Part shown: one piece after another, positions 1 to 7,547 of the stretch
How the letters are laid out: each line of letters opens with the position of its first letter
Numbering within the stretch: position 1 is the stretch's first letter
Origin: an uncultured Eubacteriales bacterium
GTDB taxonomy: Bacteria > Bacillota > Clostridia > Oscillospirales > Acutalibacteraceae
NCBI GenBank assembly: GCA_934454655.1
Contig: CAKSFK010000009.1
Coordinates: 4,449-68,448, forward strand
Direction of reading: 5' to 3'
DNA length: 64,000 nt
Notes under the pieces: model-generated
Told to the model about the DNA's origin: nothing
Database searches by the model: none
What the model saw: only the letters and a program-made list of their open reading frames with translations
Made by a program: the position numbers and the translations under genes

Positions 1-1
1 A

Positions 2-1498
2 AATCTGCCGGAAGAAAAACGTTTGAATAAAACCGGAAATGTGTTCCTGGGTGAACAAGAGGAAGATGTGTATCTGGCAAGGAGATTTCACAATGAACTT
101 ATTGCAGATCTGATTTTGTATTTTGCCGCTGAAGCGCAATCCGTTCTTAATCATACCAAATTGGTGGGGCTCTATTACGGGTATTTGTTGGAACTTGCCG
201 CACCCAGGCTTTACAATGCGGGCAGTCTGGGATATGAAAAGGTATTCCTGAGCCCGGATATAGACATCATATCCAGTCCGTCCTCGTATGGGTATCGAGG
301 CATACGGGATCCCAGTGCATTTATGGTTATGCAAAAAACGCTGGACCTGCATAACAAATTGTATTTTCTTGAGTTTGACCACATTACCTACGTTGCTCCC
401 TCGGTCATCTCTGACGGAGTTGACGATAAATTGGATAACAAGCGATTGACCGCTATTCCGGGTGCGGAGACCCGGTGTAAGGATCTGACGGAAACGCTCA
501 ATTTAATGTATCGCGATTTTATTCTTTGCCAGGCAAACGGAGCCGCTTTATGGTGGTTTGATATGTTTGACGGTTGGTTCCGGTCGGAAGAAATGATGGA
601 TTCAATCGGCAGAATGATCCATATTGCCGAAGAATTGTCCCGGTACGACCAACATAGCGTCGCAGAGATAGCCGTTTTTGCCGAAGGGGAAGCCATGTAC
701 CGGACAAGAAAATCGGAAAACTTGGCCGGCATTTGTCTGTCAAATATCCGGAGAACGCTTGCCGGATGCGGTGCGCCTTATGACCTGTATTCCATTTCGG
801 ATATATTACAAAAGGAAACCGAGAAATACAAGCTGTTTATATTTGTAAATCAATACGATATTCCGGACGAAATAATTTCTGAAATTAAAAGCAAATGCGA
901 AAAAGACGGAAAGACGATACTGTGGCTGTATGCTCCGAATTATGCCGGAGACGGCAAATGTAATGTGTGTCATATCGGCAATATTACGGGAATGCACATT
1001 GACGAAAGCGACCGTTCTCACGGCGGAATCGTATATGAAGATTCGATTGTCCGGTTTCCTTTAAGTGCGCCGTATTTTTCTGTTAATGATCCCGAAAGTA
1101 AGCCGATTGCCTATTTTGAGGACGGAAGCGTTGCGGTGGCTGAAAAAGATTTTGGAAAATACAGCAGTATTTATTCCGCCGCCTGCAATATACCGTCCGA
1201 ATTACTGAGAAGTATAGTACAAGCGCATGACATTCCTATATACAGCCATAACAGCGGCGTATATACCTATGTCAACTCCGGAATGATCGGCACTTATAAT
1301 GCGACCGACGATGATGCACAGCTGAATTTGCCCGATGACGGCGCCTATATCGACCATATCAGCGGGGAGAGCTTTGTCTGTGAAAACGGTGTACTGACGT
1401 TGCCAAAAAGGCCCATTAATGCTTTTTTATTAACGAGAAGGGAATCGTCGGCTGTTGCAGGCAGCAACGCCGTCACGCAAGAGCATCCGGCACCATAA
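2..1498 (+). CDS. GH42-like glycoside hydrolase, C-terminal part (5' end outside window)
   Basis: The frame is open from the left edge and the first possible start (TTG at 23) has no ribosome binding site, so this is the last 498 residues or so of a larger protein. The first 150 residues follow the late TIM-barrel strands of GH42-type beta-galactosidases: LVGLYYGYLLEL, then SPDIDIISSPSSYG, then LYFLEFDH, whose Glu sits where the nucleophile strand would be. From about residue 215 the sequence resembles the flavodoxin-like trimerisation domain (YDLYSISDIL, then KLFIFVN), followed by a short beta-rich end. It probably releases sugars from a glycan side chain or oligosaccharide; the substrate cannot be read. 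The acid/base Glu would lie upstream of the window. A more distant GH42-like family is possible. Confidence 0.6.
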   Translation, partial: NLPEEKRLNKTGNVFLGEQEEDVYLARRFHNELIADLILYFAAEAQSVLNHTKLVGLYYGYLLELAAPRLYNAGSLGYEKVFLSPDIDIISSPSSYGYRGIRDPSAFMVMQKTLDLHNKLYFLEFDHITYVAPSVISDGVDDKLDNKRLTAIPGAETRCKDLTETLNLMYRDFILCQANGAALWWFDMFDGWFRSEEMMDSIGRMIHIAEELSRYDQHSVAEIAVFAEGEAMYRTRKSENLAGICLSNIRRTLAGCGAPYDLYSISDILQKETEKYKLFIFVNQYDIPDEIISEIKSKCEKDGKTILWLYAPNYAGDGKCNVCHIGNITGMHIDESDRSHGGIVYEDSIVRFPLSAPYFSVNDPESKPIAYFEDGSVAVAEKDFGKYSSIYSAACNIPSELLRSIVQAHDIPIYSHNSGVYTYVNSGMIGTYNATDDDAQLNLPDDGAYIDHISGESFVCENGVLTLPKRPINAFLLTRRESSAVAGSNAVTQEHPAP

Positions 1499-1534
1499 CA
1501 CCACCGTTCGGCACAAGGCTGATCCCGCTCTGCG

Positions 1535-1621
1535 ATGTATGGTTTAACAGATTACGAATTCTGCCTTAGAGGTGTTTTTGACACCTTGAAACGCAGCGGA
1601 AAGGAATGGTCAAAAAGATGA
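1535..1621 (+). pseudogene. 28-codon remnant of an unidentified gene end, coupled to the SDR gene
   Basis: An open frame starts at ATG 1535 and ends with a TGA that overlaps the ATG of the SDR gene (ATGA at 1618-1621). The peptide (MYGLTDYEFCLRGVFDTL and on) has the look of the amphipathic C-terminal helix of a longer enzyme, and an in-frame stop at 1520 cuts it off upstream. The ATGA overlap is typical of an operon partner, so a full gene may once have stood between the glycosidase and the SDR. A chance short frame cannot be excluded. Confidence 0.3.
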
Positions 1622-2403
1622 AAAAAACGGTTTTGGTTACCGGTGCCTGCAAGAATACAGGAGTCGCAATAGTCGAAAGGTTTGCGTCAGAGGGTTGGAA
1701 CGTTATTTTTACCGGGAGAGACGAAGAAAGAGTCTGCTTAAAGGAAACAGAATACCGTAAAAAATTCCCCGGAACGAAGATAGTCGGTTATGCAATTGAC
1801 TCTTTGGACGACCGGGGTAATGTGGATGAAGAATCGGTCATAAAAATGTTTTCCTGTTTTGATGCGCGCCGTCTTTCCGTAGATGTGTTGGTATTGAATG
1901 CCGCCGATCAGGGCCTGCAAATGGAGATATTTAAAAATCCGCTGTCAGATTTTTTGCGTGTAATACATACAAATATTGTTTGGAATTATGTCTTATGCGA
2001 GCAGGCTGCAACAAGAATGAAAGATAAGCATGATGGCAGTATCCTCTTTATCAACTCAAATACAGCATACCGTGCGATACCGAACCGCATTGCGTACTCG
2101 ACCTCCAAAAGCGGCCAATTAGGGATGATGCGGGCCATGGCATTCGATCTCGGAAAATATAATATACGGGTCAATGCGATACTCCCGGGTATGATAAAAA
2201 CGGATCGCTGGGATAAAAATCTGGAGTTTTACGCAAATGTCCCATCCAGATTTACGCCTCTCGGCGACGTGGCCGACGGACGGGATATTGCCGATGCCGC
2301 CTGGTATTTTGCCGTCGGCGCTCGGAATACGACCGGTGCGGAATTGGTGATAGACGGCGGAAATATGATCCAGTTGTATCCTATAGTAACGACCGACCGG
2401 TAA
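1618..2403 (+). CDS. SDR family NAD(P)-dependent oxidoreductase
   Basis: This 261-residue protein has the classical short-chain dehydrogenase layout. A Rossmann cofactor motif lies at residues 7-14 (TGACKNTG), the NAA motif near residue 95, the catalytic Ser in FINSNTAY, and the YSTSK active site (Tyr-x3-Lys) near residue 160. The C-terminal GAELVIDGGNM is usual for the family. The substrate is unknown; next to a glycosidase, a sugar or polyol is a reasonable guess. ATG 1618 is preferred over ATG 1606 because GGAAAGGA at 1598-1605 abuts the earlier ATG, and because a short upstream frame ends in an ATGA overlap at 1618. A hairpin followed by Ts lies just downstream. Confidence 0.85.
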   Translation: MKKTVLVTGACKNTGVAIVERFASEGWNVIFTGRDEERVCLKETEYRKKFPGTKIVGYAIDSLDDRGNVDEESVIKMFSCFDARRLSVDVLVLNAADQGLQMEIFKNPLSDFLRVIHTNIVWNYVLCEQAATRMKDKHDGSILFINSNTAYRAIPNRIAYSTSKSGQLGMMRAMAFDLGKYNIRVNAILPGMIKTDRWDKNLEFYANVPSRFTPLGDVADGRDIADAAWYFAVGARNTTGAELVIDGGNMIQLYPIVTTDR

Positions 2404-2422
2404 CGTCGGGAGGAAAATATCG

Positions 2423-2454
2423 GCCCGATCCGCTACGCGAGAGATCGGGCTTTG
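2423..2454 (+). terminator. Probable intrinsic terminator of the SDR gene
   Basis: GCCCGATC (2423-2430) pairs perfectly with GATCGGGC (2443-2450) across a 12-nt loop, followed by TTTGT. The T-run is short, so termination may be weak. It starts 20 bases after the SDR stop codon. Confidence 0.55.
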
Positions 2455-2654
2455 TCGGCGGCTCCCCCGACGCTATACCGCAATGCTTCCTAACAAATGT
2501 CCATATGTCCTGAGGGCGTACAGGGTTTCTAAAAAACCGACCGCTCACGATTCCGTATTTTCCTGTGCAGCCACTCGGAAATGTTGTGGATTTGGCGGAG
2601 AAAAATTGACGGGATTGCATAAATGAAACGGTTACGGCTGCAAAGATCGTTCCC

Positions 2655-2840
2655 GAATAGGCATAGCTCTTCTAAGGACTATGCCTATTCAAATGTCGCC
2701 ATTTGGAATCTCCGCAGACACTTGGGGGATAAGCGTTTTTGGGGGTCAAGCCACGGGTGTGGCGATGCGGCATCCCAATTAAAGCATAGCGGGGGCGTGT
2801 TCTGCGCGGAGGGCAACAGAGCCCGCAAAAACGCTGCTTA
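2655..2840. other. Hairpin-rich block, possible structured RNA or decayed repeat element
   Basis: Three inverted repeats follow one another. A perfect 12-bp repeat GAATAGGCATAG (2655-2666)/CTATGCCTATTC (2679-2690) encloses a 12-nt loop. A 6-bp hairpin CAAATG/CATTTG lies at 2690-2705. A perfect 10-bp repeat AGCGTTTTTG (2732-2741)/CAAAAACGCT (2826-2835) encloses 84 bases holding smaller stems, CCAC/GTGG at 2751-2762 and GGGC/GCCC at 2811-2824. The folds are seen directly; any RNA role is inference. No reverse transcriptase or transposase gene lies beside it. Confidence 0.4.
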
Positions 2841-3160
2841 GCCAAAAACTGTTGCACATCGGTCGTTTTGTCAAAGCAATTTCCGGTCGAGACGGGGGTG
2901 CGGACATATTCTTGGACTCCAATCTGGACGTAAGAAACGGAAGATGTACCAACTTCTGCGGATGGCAAACCGTCGACAGAACTTTTTTTTCATCCTGAAA
3001 AAGAAACTGCGGTTAAGGTAATTGCGAAAAATACGGTTAAGGCTCTAAAGATCTTTTTTTATAATTCAAAATATTGTTCCATTCAAGCCCGAATTTAAAA
3101 TTACCGTTTTTTAAAACCCGTATTCCCGAAAAAATCACACCACGGGTCACACCGTTATAT

Positions 3161-3195
3161 AAAAAAACAAGCACGATATAAAAACCGTGCTTGTC
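3161..3195 (-). terminator. Intrinsic terminator of perR-rubrerythrin
   Basis: ACAAGCACG (3167-3175) pairs with CGTGCTTGT (3186-3194) around a 10-nt loop. On the minus strand the stem is followed by a run of seven Ts (the A-run at 3161-3167). It lies 39 bases after the rubrerythrin stop codon. Confidence 0.85.
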
Positions 3196-3233
3196 GTTAA
3201 AATTGCTGTAAAGCCTTTATTTATGCGGCGTTA

Positions 3234-3779
3234 TTACTTATTAAAATAACGCTTTAAGAGGCCTTCAAATGCTCTGCCGTGTCGGGCTTCATCCCTTGCC
3301 ATTTCGTGTACCGTGTCGTGAATGGCATCAAGATTAAGCTCCTTGGCAAGCTTTGCAAGCTCAAATTTGCCCATTGTGGCGCCGTTCTCGGCGTCAGCGC
3401 GCATTTCAAGGTTTTTCTTTGTGCTGTCGGTTACAACCTCACCAAGCAGTTCCGCAAATTTTGCGGCGTGTTCAGCCTCTTCAAAAGCCGCCTTTTCCCA
3501 ATAAAGTCCGATTTCGGGATAGCCCTCTCTGTGAGCCACGCGCGCCATTGCAAGATACATTCCGACCTCGGTGCATTCGCCGTTAAAGTTCTCGCGCAAA
3601 CCGTCAATTATTCTTTGATCGGCTCCTTTAGCTATGCCCACAACGTGCTCTGCCGCCCAAGTTTTCTCTTCCGACTGCTCGGCAAATTTCGATGCCGGAG
3701 CGTGGCATATGGGACATTCCTCGGGAGCAGACTCACCCTCATAAACATAACCGCAAACAAGACATACAAATTTTTTCAT
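3234..3779 (-). CDS. Reverse rubrerythrin (rubredoxin domain first)
   Basis: This 181-residue protein detoxifies hydrogen peroxide in anaerobes by reducing it to water at a di-iron site. The first 40 residues form a rubredoxin domain with two CxxC pairs (CLVCGY and CPICHAP). The rest is a ferritin-like four-helix domain with iron ligands in GECTEVGMY, EEAEHA and DEARHG. The order rubredoxin then ferritin is the reverse of classical rubrerythrin and matches the reverse type known from Clostridium acetobutylicum. It starts 18 bases after perR, so the two share a transcript controlled at the operator upstream of perR. Confidence 0.92.
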   Translation of the reverse strand: MKKFVCLVCGYVYEGESAPEECPICHAPASKFAEQSEEKTWAAEHVVGIAKGADQRIIDGLRENFNGECTEVGMYLAMARVAHREGYPEIGLYWEKAAFEEAEHAAKFAELLGEVVTDSTKKNLEMRADAENGATMGKFELAKLAKELNLDAIHDTVHEMARDEARHGRAFEGLLKRYFNK

Positions 3780-3797
3780 TTTTATTTCCTCCGTTTT

Positions 3798-4187
3798 TTA
3801 TTTGTTCGGTTTCTCTTTCAAATTACATTCACCGCAAACACCGTATACCATATAAACCGTTGTTTCGCTTTCAAACCCGTTATCTTCGGCTATATCAGCC
3901 AGATAATCGTGTTCAAGCCGGGCATCGAATATTCTTCCGCATTTTTTACAGTGCAAATGCGCGTGCGGGGAAGCGTCCCCATCAAAATGCTCATATCCGT
4001 CCCCAACCGAAAGGGAAAGAACCGTTCCGTCGGCACTGAGCTCGGCAAGATTTCGGTAAACCGTACCGAGGCTTATGTTCGGTATTATTTTCCTAACCTC
4101 TTCGTACACAGCAGCGGCGGTGGGATGAGTGTCTGTTGAGCGCAAAACCTGCAAAATAGCCTCGCGCTGACGTGAGTAATTTTTCAT
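3798..4187 (-). CDS. perR: Fur-family peroxide regulator, PerR-type
   Basis: This 129-residue regulator has an N-terminal winged helix (residues 1-80, recognition helix near ISLGTVYRNL) and a dimerisation domain with HFDGDASPHAHLHCKKCG plus a second pair, CGEC, which together make the structural zinc site of four cysteines. His/Asp residues near position 90 can form the regulatory metal site oxidised by peroxide. PerR rather than Fur or Zur is inferred from the rubrerythrin partner. Its promoter carries a 13-bp palindrome just after the -10, consistent with autorepression. Confidence 0.85.
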   Translation of the reverse strand: MKNYSRQREAILQVLRSTDTHPTAAAVYEEVRKIIPNISLGTVYRNLAELSADGTVLSLSVGDGYEHFDGDASPHAHLHCKKCGRIFDARLEHDYLADIAEDNGFESETTVYMVYGVCGECNLKEKPNK

Positions 4188-4202
4188 TGAGTCACCTAAA
4201 TC

Positions 4203-4215
4203 AGTAATGATTACT
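4203..4215. promoter_or_regulatory. PerR/Fur-type operator
   Basis: AGTAATGATTACT is a perfect 6-1-6 palindrome, the form of a Per or Fur box half-site pair. It lies between the -10 box of the perR promoter and the perR start, where a bound dimer would block transcription of perR and rubrerythrin. Confidence 0.65.
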
Positions 4216-4220
4216 ATTTT

Positions 4221-4248
4221 ATTATACCGATAATTTTAATTTTGTCAA
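4221..4248 (-). promoter_or_regulatory. Promoter of perR-rubrerythrin
   Basis: On the minus strand a consensus TTGACA (4243-4248) is followed 16 bases later by TATAAT (4221-4226). The operator palindrome follows directly. Confidence 0.8.
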
Positions 4249-4263
4249 GCATTTTTTTTAAAC

Positions 4264-4292
4264 TTGACATATTTTTTTTTATGTTTTATTAT
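4264..4292 (+). promoter_or_regulatory. Promoter of rex
   Basis: TTGACA (4264-4269), a 17-base spacer and TATTAT (4287-4292), about 70 bases before the rex start. No clear Rex box was seen in the leader. Confidence 0.75.
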
Positions 4293-4360
4293 TAATACAT
4301 TAGATAAAATTCCAACATTAAATTTTCACCATATATATTATCAGCGAAACGGAGGAAAAT

Positions 4361-4984
4361 ATGAGCGGAACAATATCCAATTCGGTAATAAACCGCCTGC
4401 CCAGATATTACAGATTTTTAGGCGAGCTTAAAAATAACGGCAAAAGCAGAATATCCTCAAGAGAACTTGCGGAAAAAATGGGACTTACAGCTAGCCAAAT
4501 AAGGCAGGACTTTAACTGTTTCGGCGGTTTCGGGCAGCAGGGTTACGGCTACAATATTGAGCTTTTGAGGTCCGAAATAGGAAAAATTTTGGGACTTGAC
4601 AAGCAGAAAAGCGCAATCATAATAGGTATGGGAAATTTGGGCAAGGCTATTGCTCTGCACATTAATTTTGAATCAAAAGGCTTTAGGCTTATAGGATTGT
4701 TTGATAAAAAGGAAGCCCTTGTGGGGCAGATAATAAAAAATATGCCGGTGAGAAGTGTTTTATCGCTTGATGAATTCTGCCGTGAGAATCTGCCGCAGGT
4801 TGCCGTACTTTGTATCCCGAAAGAGGAAGCCGAAGCCGTTTCCTCGCAGCTTATGGCACTGGGAGTCAAGGCATTCTGGAATTTCAGCCACTATGACCTT
4901 GCAATAAACAACCCCGGAATATCAGTTGAGAACGTTCACTTGGGCGACAGCCTGATGAAGCTTTCTTACGGTATGAATCGTTGA
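4361..4984 (+). CDS. rex: Redox-sensing transcriptional repressor Rex
   Basis: Rex represses fermentation and NADH-linked genes when the NADH/NAD ratio is low. The 207-residue protein has the family's usual length, an N-terminal winged helix (residues 1-75, recognition region LTASQIRQDFNCFG), a Rossmann domain with IIGMGNLGKA near residue 90, and a C-terminal swapped helix. ATG 4361 follows GGAGG closely. It is transcribed alone, from a TTGACA/TATTAT promoter to a terminator at 4995-5040, and is divergent from perR, so two redox regulators share one 173-bp control region. Confidence 0.95.
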   Translation: MSGTISNSVINRLPRYYRFLGELKNNGKSRISSRELAEKMGLTASQIRQDFNCFGGFGQQGYGYNIELLRSEIGKILGLDKQKSAIIIGMGNLGKAIALHINFESKGFRLIGLFDKKEALVGQIIKNMPVRSVLSLDEFCRENLPQVAVLCIPKEEAEAVSSQLMALGVKAFWNFSHYDLAINNPGISVENVHLGDSLMKLSYGMNR

Positions 4985-4994
4985 AATTTTAAAA

Positions 4995-5040
4995 GGCGGT
5001 ACGACAGTAAATTTGAAAAACTGCCGTATTGTCTTTTTTT
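4995..5040 (+). terminator. Intrinsic terminator of rex
   Basis: A 14-base arm (4995-5008) pairs with 5020-5033 using three G-T pairs and one mismatch, followed by seven Ts. It starts 10 bases after the rex stop. Confidence 0.7.
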
Positions 5041-5093
5041 GTAATTATTATTATCGCAAAAAAAGTGCAAAATAATTACGGGAAGTGATTATT

Positions 5094-6341
5094 TTGAAAT
5101 TTATGCGCGGACTTTCAAAAGGTCTGTTTTATACGGCGTTTTTTCTTGATACTATAATTTTTTCTTTAATTATATACCTTAACGTCACCGTAAGCGAGCA
5201 ATACAAAATCAAACGCGGGGATATGCTTGAGTTCAACTCTGTAATACCGATAACCGCGGTTTATAAAGGGGCGCTGCTTTCGGAAAGCGGGGTAACCGAA
5301 AACGTCGGGACCGAATTTAACGTAGGTCTTAAGGCATTCGGAATAATACCCTTTTCAACCGTTAATGTTGAAGTTGTTGACGAAATGCACGTGGCAGTTC
5401 TCGGAACGCCGTTCGGTATGCGGCTCTACACCGACGGCGTGCTTGTAATTAACATTACGGATGTTGAAACCGAGAACGGCGGCATTTCTCCTGCGGCTAG
5501 GGCGGGCATAAAAAAGGGGGATTACATTGTTTCGGTAGACGGAAGGAAAATTCACACAAACGAGGAGCTTTGTGCGACGGTGGAAGCATCGGCAGGCAAG
5601 ACAATGCGGTTTGTAATCAAGCGCGGCGGGAAGGAGCAGAACATAGAGGTAAGCGCGGCTCTTTCAAAGGAAACCGAAAGCTACAAGATAGGTTTATGGG
5701 TTCGCGACAGCTCCGCGGGAATAGGAACAATGACATTTTACAGCCCTGCCACTGGCGTTGTGTGCGGGCTGGGTCACGGCGTATGTGACGACGACACAGA
5801 GGAGCTGTTAAAGCTGGATTCGGGCGAGCTTGTCACGGCGGAGATAATTGATATTGAAAAGGGCAGCGATGGTTGCCCGGGTCAGCTCAAGGGCAAATTT
5901 ACCTACGGAACGATAGGCGCGATAGATAAAAACTGCGAGTGCGGCGTTTACAGTATTCTAAAGGGCAGTATAAGCCTTTCCAATCTTACCGAAATAGCCC
6001 TCAAGCAGGAGATAAAAGACGGTTACGCACAGATTCTGTGTACCGTAGACAACGGCACACCTAGGATGTATGACTGCCGCGTTAAAAAACGCAGTTCATC
6101 ATACCTTTCATCTGTCCAGAATATTACCGTTACCGTAACCGACAAAAAACTGCTTGACACCACGGGCGGAATAGTGCAGGGTATGTCGGGCAGTCCTATT
6201 CTGCAAAACGGGAAGCTTATAGGCGCCGTTACGCACGTGCTTATTGACGACCCCACCACCGGGTACGGAATATTTGCGGAAAATATGCTTAAAACGGCGC
6301 AATCCGTAGCCGAAACAAATAAATTAAAGGCTGCGTCATGA
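5094..6341 (+). CDS. spoIVB: Stage IV sporulation serine protease SpoIVB
   Basis: SpoIVB is secreted from the forespore into the intermembrane space and cleaves SpoIVFA, which lets SpoIVFB activate sigma-K in the mother cell. The 415-residue protein has an N-terminal membrane helix (about residues 8-28), a PDZ domain around residues 105-195 (AARAGIKKGDYIVSVDG), and a C-terminal S55 peptidase domain with the catalytic Ser in GMSGSP and a His in GLGHGV. TTG 5094 is chosen because GGGAAG lies 8 bases upstream; GTG 5085 and ATG 5103 are alternatives. It is monocistronic here, without the spo0A neighbour common in Bacillus and Clostridium. Its presence supports a spore-forming host. Confidence 0.9.
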   Translation: MKFMRGLSKGLFYTAFFLDTIIFSLIIYLNVTVSEQYKIKRGDMLEFNSVIPITAVYKGALLSESGVTENVGTEFNVGLKAFGIIPFSTVNVEVVDEMHVAVLGTPFGMRLYTDGVLVINITDVETENGGISPAARAGIKKGDYIVSVDGRKIHTNEELCATVEASAGKTMRFVIKRGGKEQNIEVSAALSKETESYKIGLWVRDSSAGIGTMTFYSPATGVVCGLGHGVCDDDTEELLKLDSGELVTAEIIDIEKGSDGCPGQLKGKFTYGTIGAIDKNCECGVYSILKGSISLSNLTEIALKQEIKDGYAQILCTVDNGTPRMYDCRVKKRSSSYLSSVQNITVTVTDKKLLDTTGGIVQGMSGSPILQNGKLIGAVTHVLIDDPTTGYGIFAENMLKTAQSVAETNKLKAAS

Positions 6342-6373
6342 AAAACGGGCGAAACAATTTCGCCCCTACCCTT

Positions 6374-6400
6374 GAAAAACCGCTTATTTGGCGGTTTTTC
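6374..6400 (+). terminator. Intrinsic terminator of spoIVB
   Basis: GAAAAACCGC (6374-6383) pairs perfectly with GCGGTTTTTC (6391-6400) around a 7-nt loop. The T-rich right arm and symmetric A-run would allow activity in both directions. Confidence 0.75.
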
Positions 6401-6549
6401 GCTTGTAAGGTGTTTTTCCGCCGCACGTGTCAGCGGGAAAACAAAATGCGGCGTAAACGCCGCAGAAATAGAATTTGAGATTTATCGACAGACTTCGCCC
6501 GCTTTTTTAATTTAATTTTTATAGTCCGAAAAAAAAATCGGATATTAAA

Positions 6550-6719
6550 TTATTTTTCGGTCTGCTTATATCTTTCCGCGATCTCCTCATTAACCTTTGC
6601 ATACATTATTTCAATAGGCTTTAAATCTTCTTCATTCTCGCTTGCCTCCCAATATGAACGCCGTACTTTGCGTATTCTTCCTTTTCAACAATGACTTCAA
6701 CATTGTCCATTTCTTTCAT
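6550..6719 (-). pseudogene. Decayed small clostridial protein gene (frameshift and internal deletion)
   Basis: ATG 6719 follows a G-rich ribosome binding site and encodes MKEMDNVEVIVEKEEYAKYG and on, the start of a small conserved Clostridia protein I recognise by its VEVIVEKEKYAKEGV opening. After about 24 codons the frame runs into out-of-frame sequence. A shifted frame then gives EASENEEDLKPIEIMYAKVN and on to the stop at 6550, which matches the usual C-terminal end (MxAKVNE). The conserved middle (about 40 residues) is missing. Two ends in different frames without a centre indicate a deletion. The assignment is from memory of the family; no function is known. Confidence 0.55.
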
Positions 6720-6888
6720 GTTGCTTTTCCCCCCTGAGATACAGACATCATTTCAGAAATTACCGCTGTTATTTAATAAATATAAGTATAATATTGCTTT
6801 TTTACATAGTTGTACAAAAATAGTTTACAAATAACCTCTTGACAATTTTCGGCTGTTAAAATACAATAAATACAGTAAACTATATGCT

Positions 6889-6918
6889 AAAAAAAACTCC
6901 CCCGAACTGTTTCGGGAG
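6889..6918 (-). terminator. Intrinsic terminator after tRNA-Thr
   Basis: On the minus strand CTCCCGAA pairs with TTCGGGGGAG (two extra Gs) around a 4-base loop, followed by eight Ts (A-run 6889-6896). It lies directly after the tRNA 3' end. Confidence 0.75.
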
Positions 6919-6922
6919 AGTG

Positions 6923-6998
6923 TGGAGCTGAAGATGGGACTCGAACCCACGACCTGCTGATTACGAATCAGCTGCTCTACCAACTGAGCCACTCCAGC
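6923..6998 (-). tRNA. tRNA-Thr, anticodon CGT
   Basis: The 76-base minus-strand transcript forms a full cloverleaf. The acceptor GCTGGAG pairs with CTTCAGC (one G-T pair). The D arm is GCTC/GAGC. The anticodon stem GCTGA/TCAGC carries the loop TTCGTAA with anticodon CGT, reading ACG. The T arm GTGGG/CCCAT holds TTCGAGT. The CCA end is encoded. It has its own promoter upstream and terminator downstream. Confidence 0.97.
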
Positions 6999-7008
6999 AA
7001 TTGTTTAA

Positions 7009-7037
7009 ATTATATCAAAAATATCATTGCAAGTCAA
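7009..7037 (-). promoter_or_regulatory. Promoter of tRNA-Thr
   Basis: On the minus strand TTGACT (7032-7037), a 17-base spacer and a perfect TATAAT (7009-7014), placed 11 bases before the mature tRNA 5' end. Confidence 0.8.
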
Positions 7038-7068
7038 GAGTTAAATTAAAACCGGGGAGATATTAAAA

Positions 7069-7500
7069 ATGACGGAAACAATTAATCAAAGAATCGCATT
7101 GTACAGAAAGCTTGCTAACCTTACGCAAACAGAGGCTGCGGAGAAAATGGGAATGAAATGCAGCACCTATTCTCAGATGGAAAGAAAAGGCTCGATAAGC
7201 GCCGAAAAATTGCTTGCCCTCTCCGATTTGTTCGGTGTGACGCCCGAAATGCTTTTGTTTGACACAAGAAGCGCCGGCACCATGCCTGTAACCGAAGCGC
7301 CTACCGAGCCAAAGCCCGAAACGCAGATGACGTTCAGACAGTCCGTTCCGTATTCCGGGACATCATACGGAGCGTCCTCGTTTATTTTCACCCACAAAGA
7401 GGAAAACATTGTGAAGATTCTTAGAAATCTTCCGAAGTCCGACTATGATGACGTTATTAATTATATTAACGGCAAATATAAGGATTCTAAAAATAAGTAG
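7069..7500 (+). CDS. XRE-family helix-turn-helix regulator
   Basis: This 143-residue protein starts with a Cro/C1-type DNA-binding domain (residues 5-62; RKLANLTQTEAAEKMGMK, then LLALSDLFGVTPEMLL). A proline-rich linker follows, then a 35-residue tail (VKILRNLPKSDYDDVINYIN) that may mediate dimer contacts. ATG 7069 has GGGGAG 8 bases upstream. It stands alone, divergent from tRNA-Thr. No phage or toxin gene lies nearby, so it is probably a chromosomal regulator with unknown targets. Confidence 0.8.
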   Translation: MTETINQRIALYRKLANLTQTEAAEKMGMKCSTYSQMERKGSISAEKLLALSDLFGVTPEMLLFDTRSAGTMPVTEAPTEPKPETQMTFRQSVPYSGTSYGASSFIFTHKEENIVKILRNLPKSDYDDVINYINGKYKDSKNK

Positions 7501-7504
7501 TGTG

Positions 7505-7540
7505 AAATCGCCGCATACAGTTATCTGTATGCGGCGATTT
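7505..7540. terminator. Bidirectional terminator between XRE gene and propeller gene
   Basis: A perfect 16-bp stem (7505-7520 with 7525-7540) around the loop TTAT, with A-rich and T-rich ends. It sits between convergent genes, 4 bases after the XRE stop and 7 bases before the propeller stop. Confidence 0.9.
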
Positions 7541-7547
7541 TGTGCTT

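Larger units (their letters stand above)
2404..3233. other. 830-bp gene-poor interval
   Basis: No convincing gene is visible between the SDR stop and the rubrerythrin stop. Open frames on both strands are short and unlike any family I know. One plus-strand frame (2783-2992) reads sensibly for about 50 residues (HIGRFVKAISGRDGGADIFL and on), but it follows a stop, lacks a start, and may be a decayed gene end. The stretch holds the SDR terminator, a block of nested inverted repeats (2655-2840), an AT-rich part with two CGGTTAAGG copies near 3010 and 3034, and the rubrerythrin terminator. Confidence 0.5.

Noticed and set aside
2655..2840. Retron or group II intron RNA
   Set aside because: No reverse transcriptase gene or domain V-like hairpin is present nearby.
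2623..2968. Short open frames on both strands in the gene-poor stretch
   Set aside because: They overlap nested inverted repeats, lack ribosome binding sites and match no family I can recall.
3279..4139. 286-codon plus-strand open frame opposite rubrerythrin and perR
   Set aside because: It is antisense to two well-supported genes, has no ribosome binding site, and its translation shows no family motifs.
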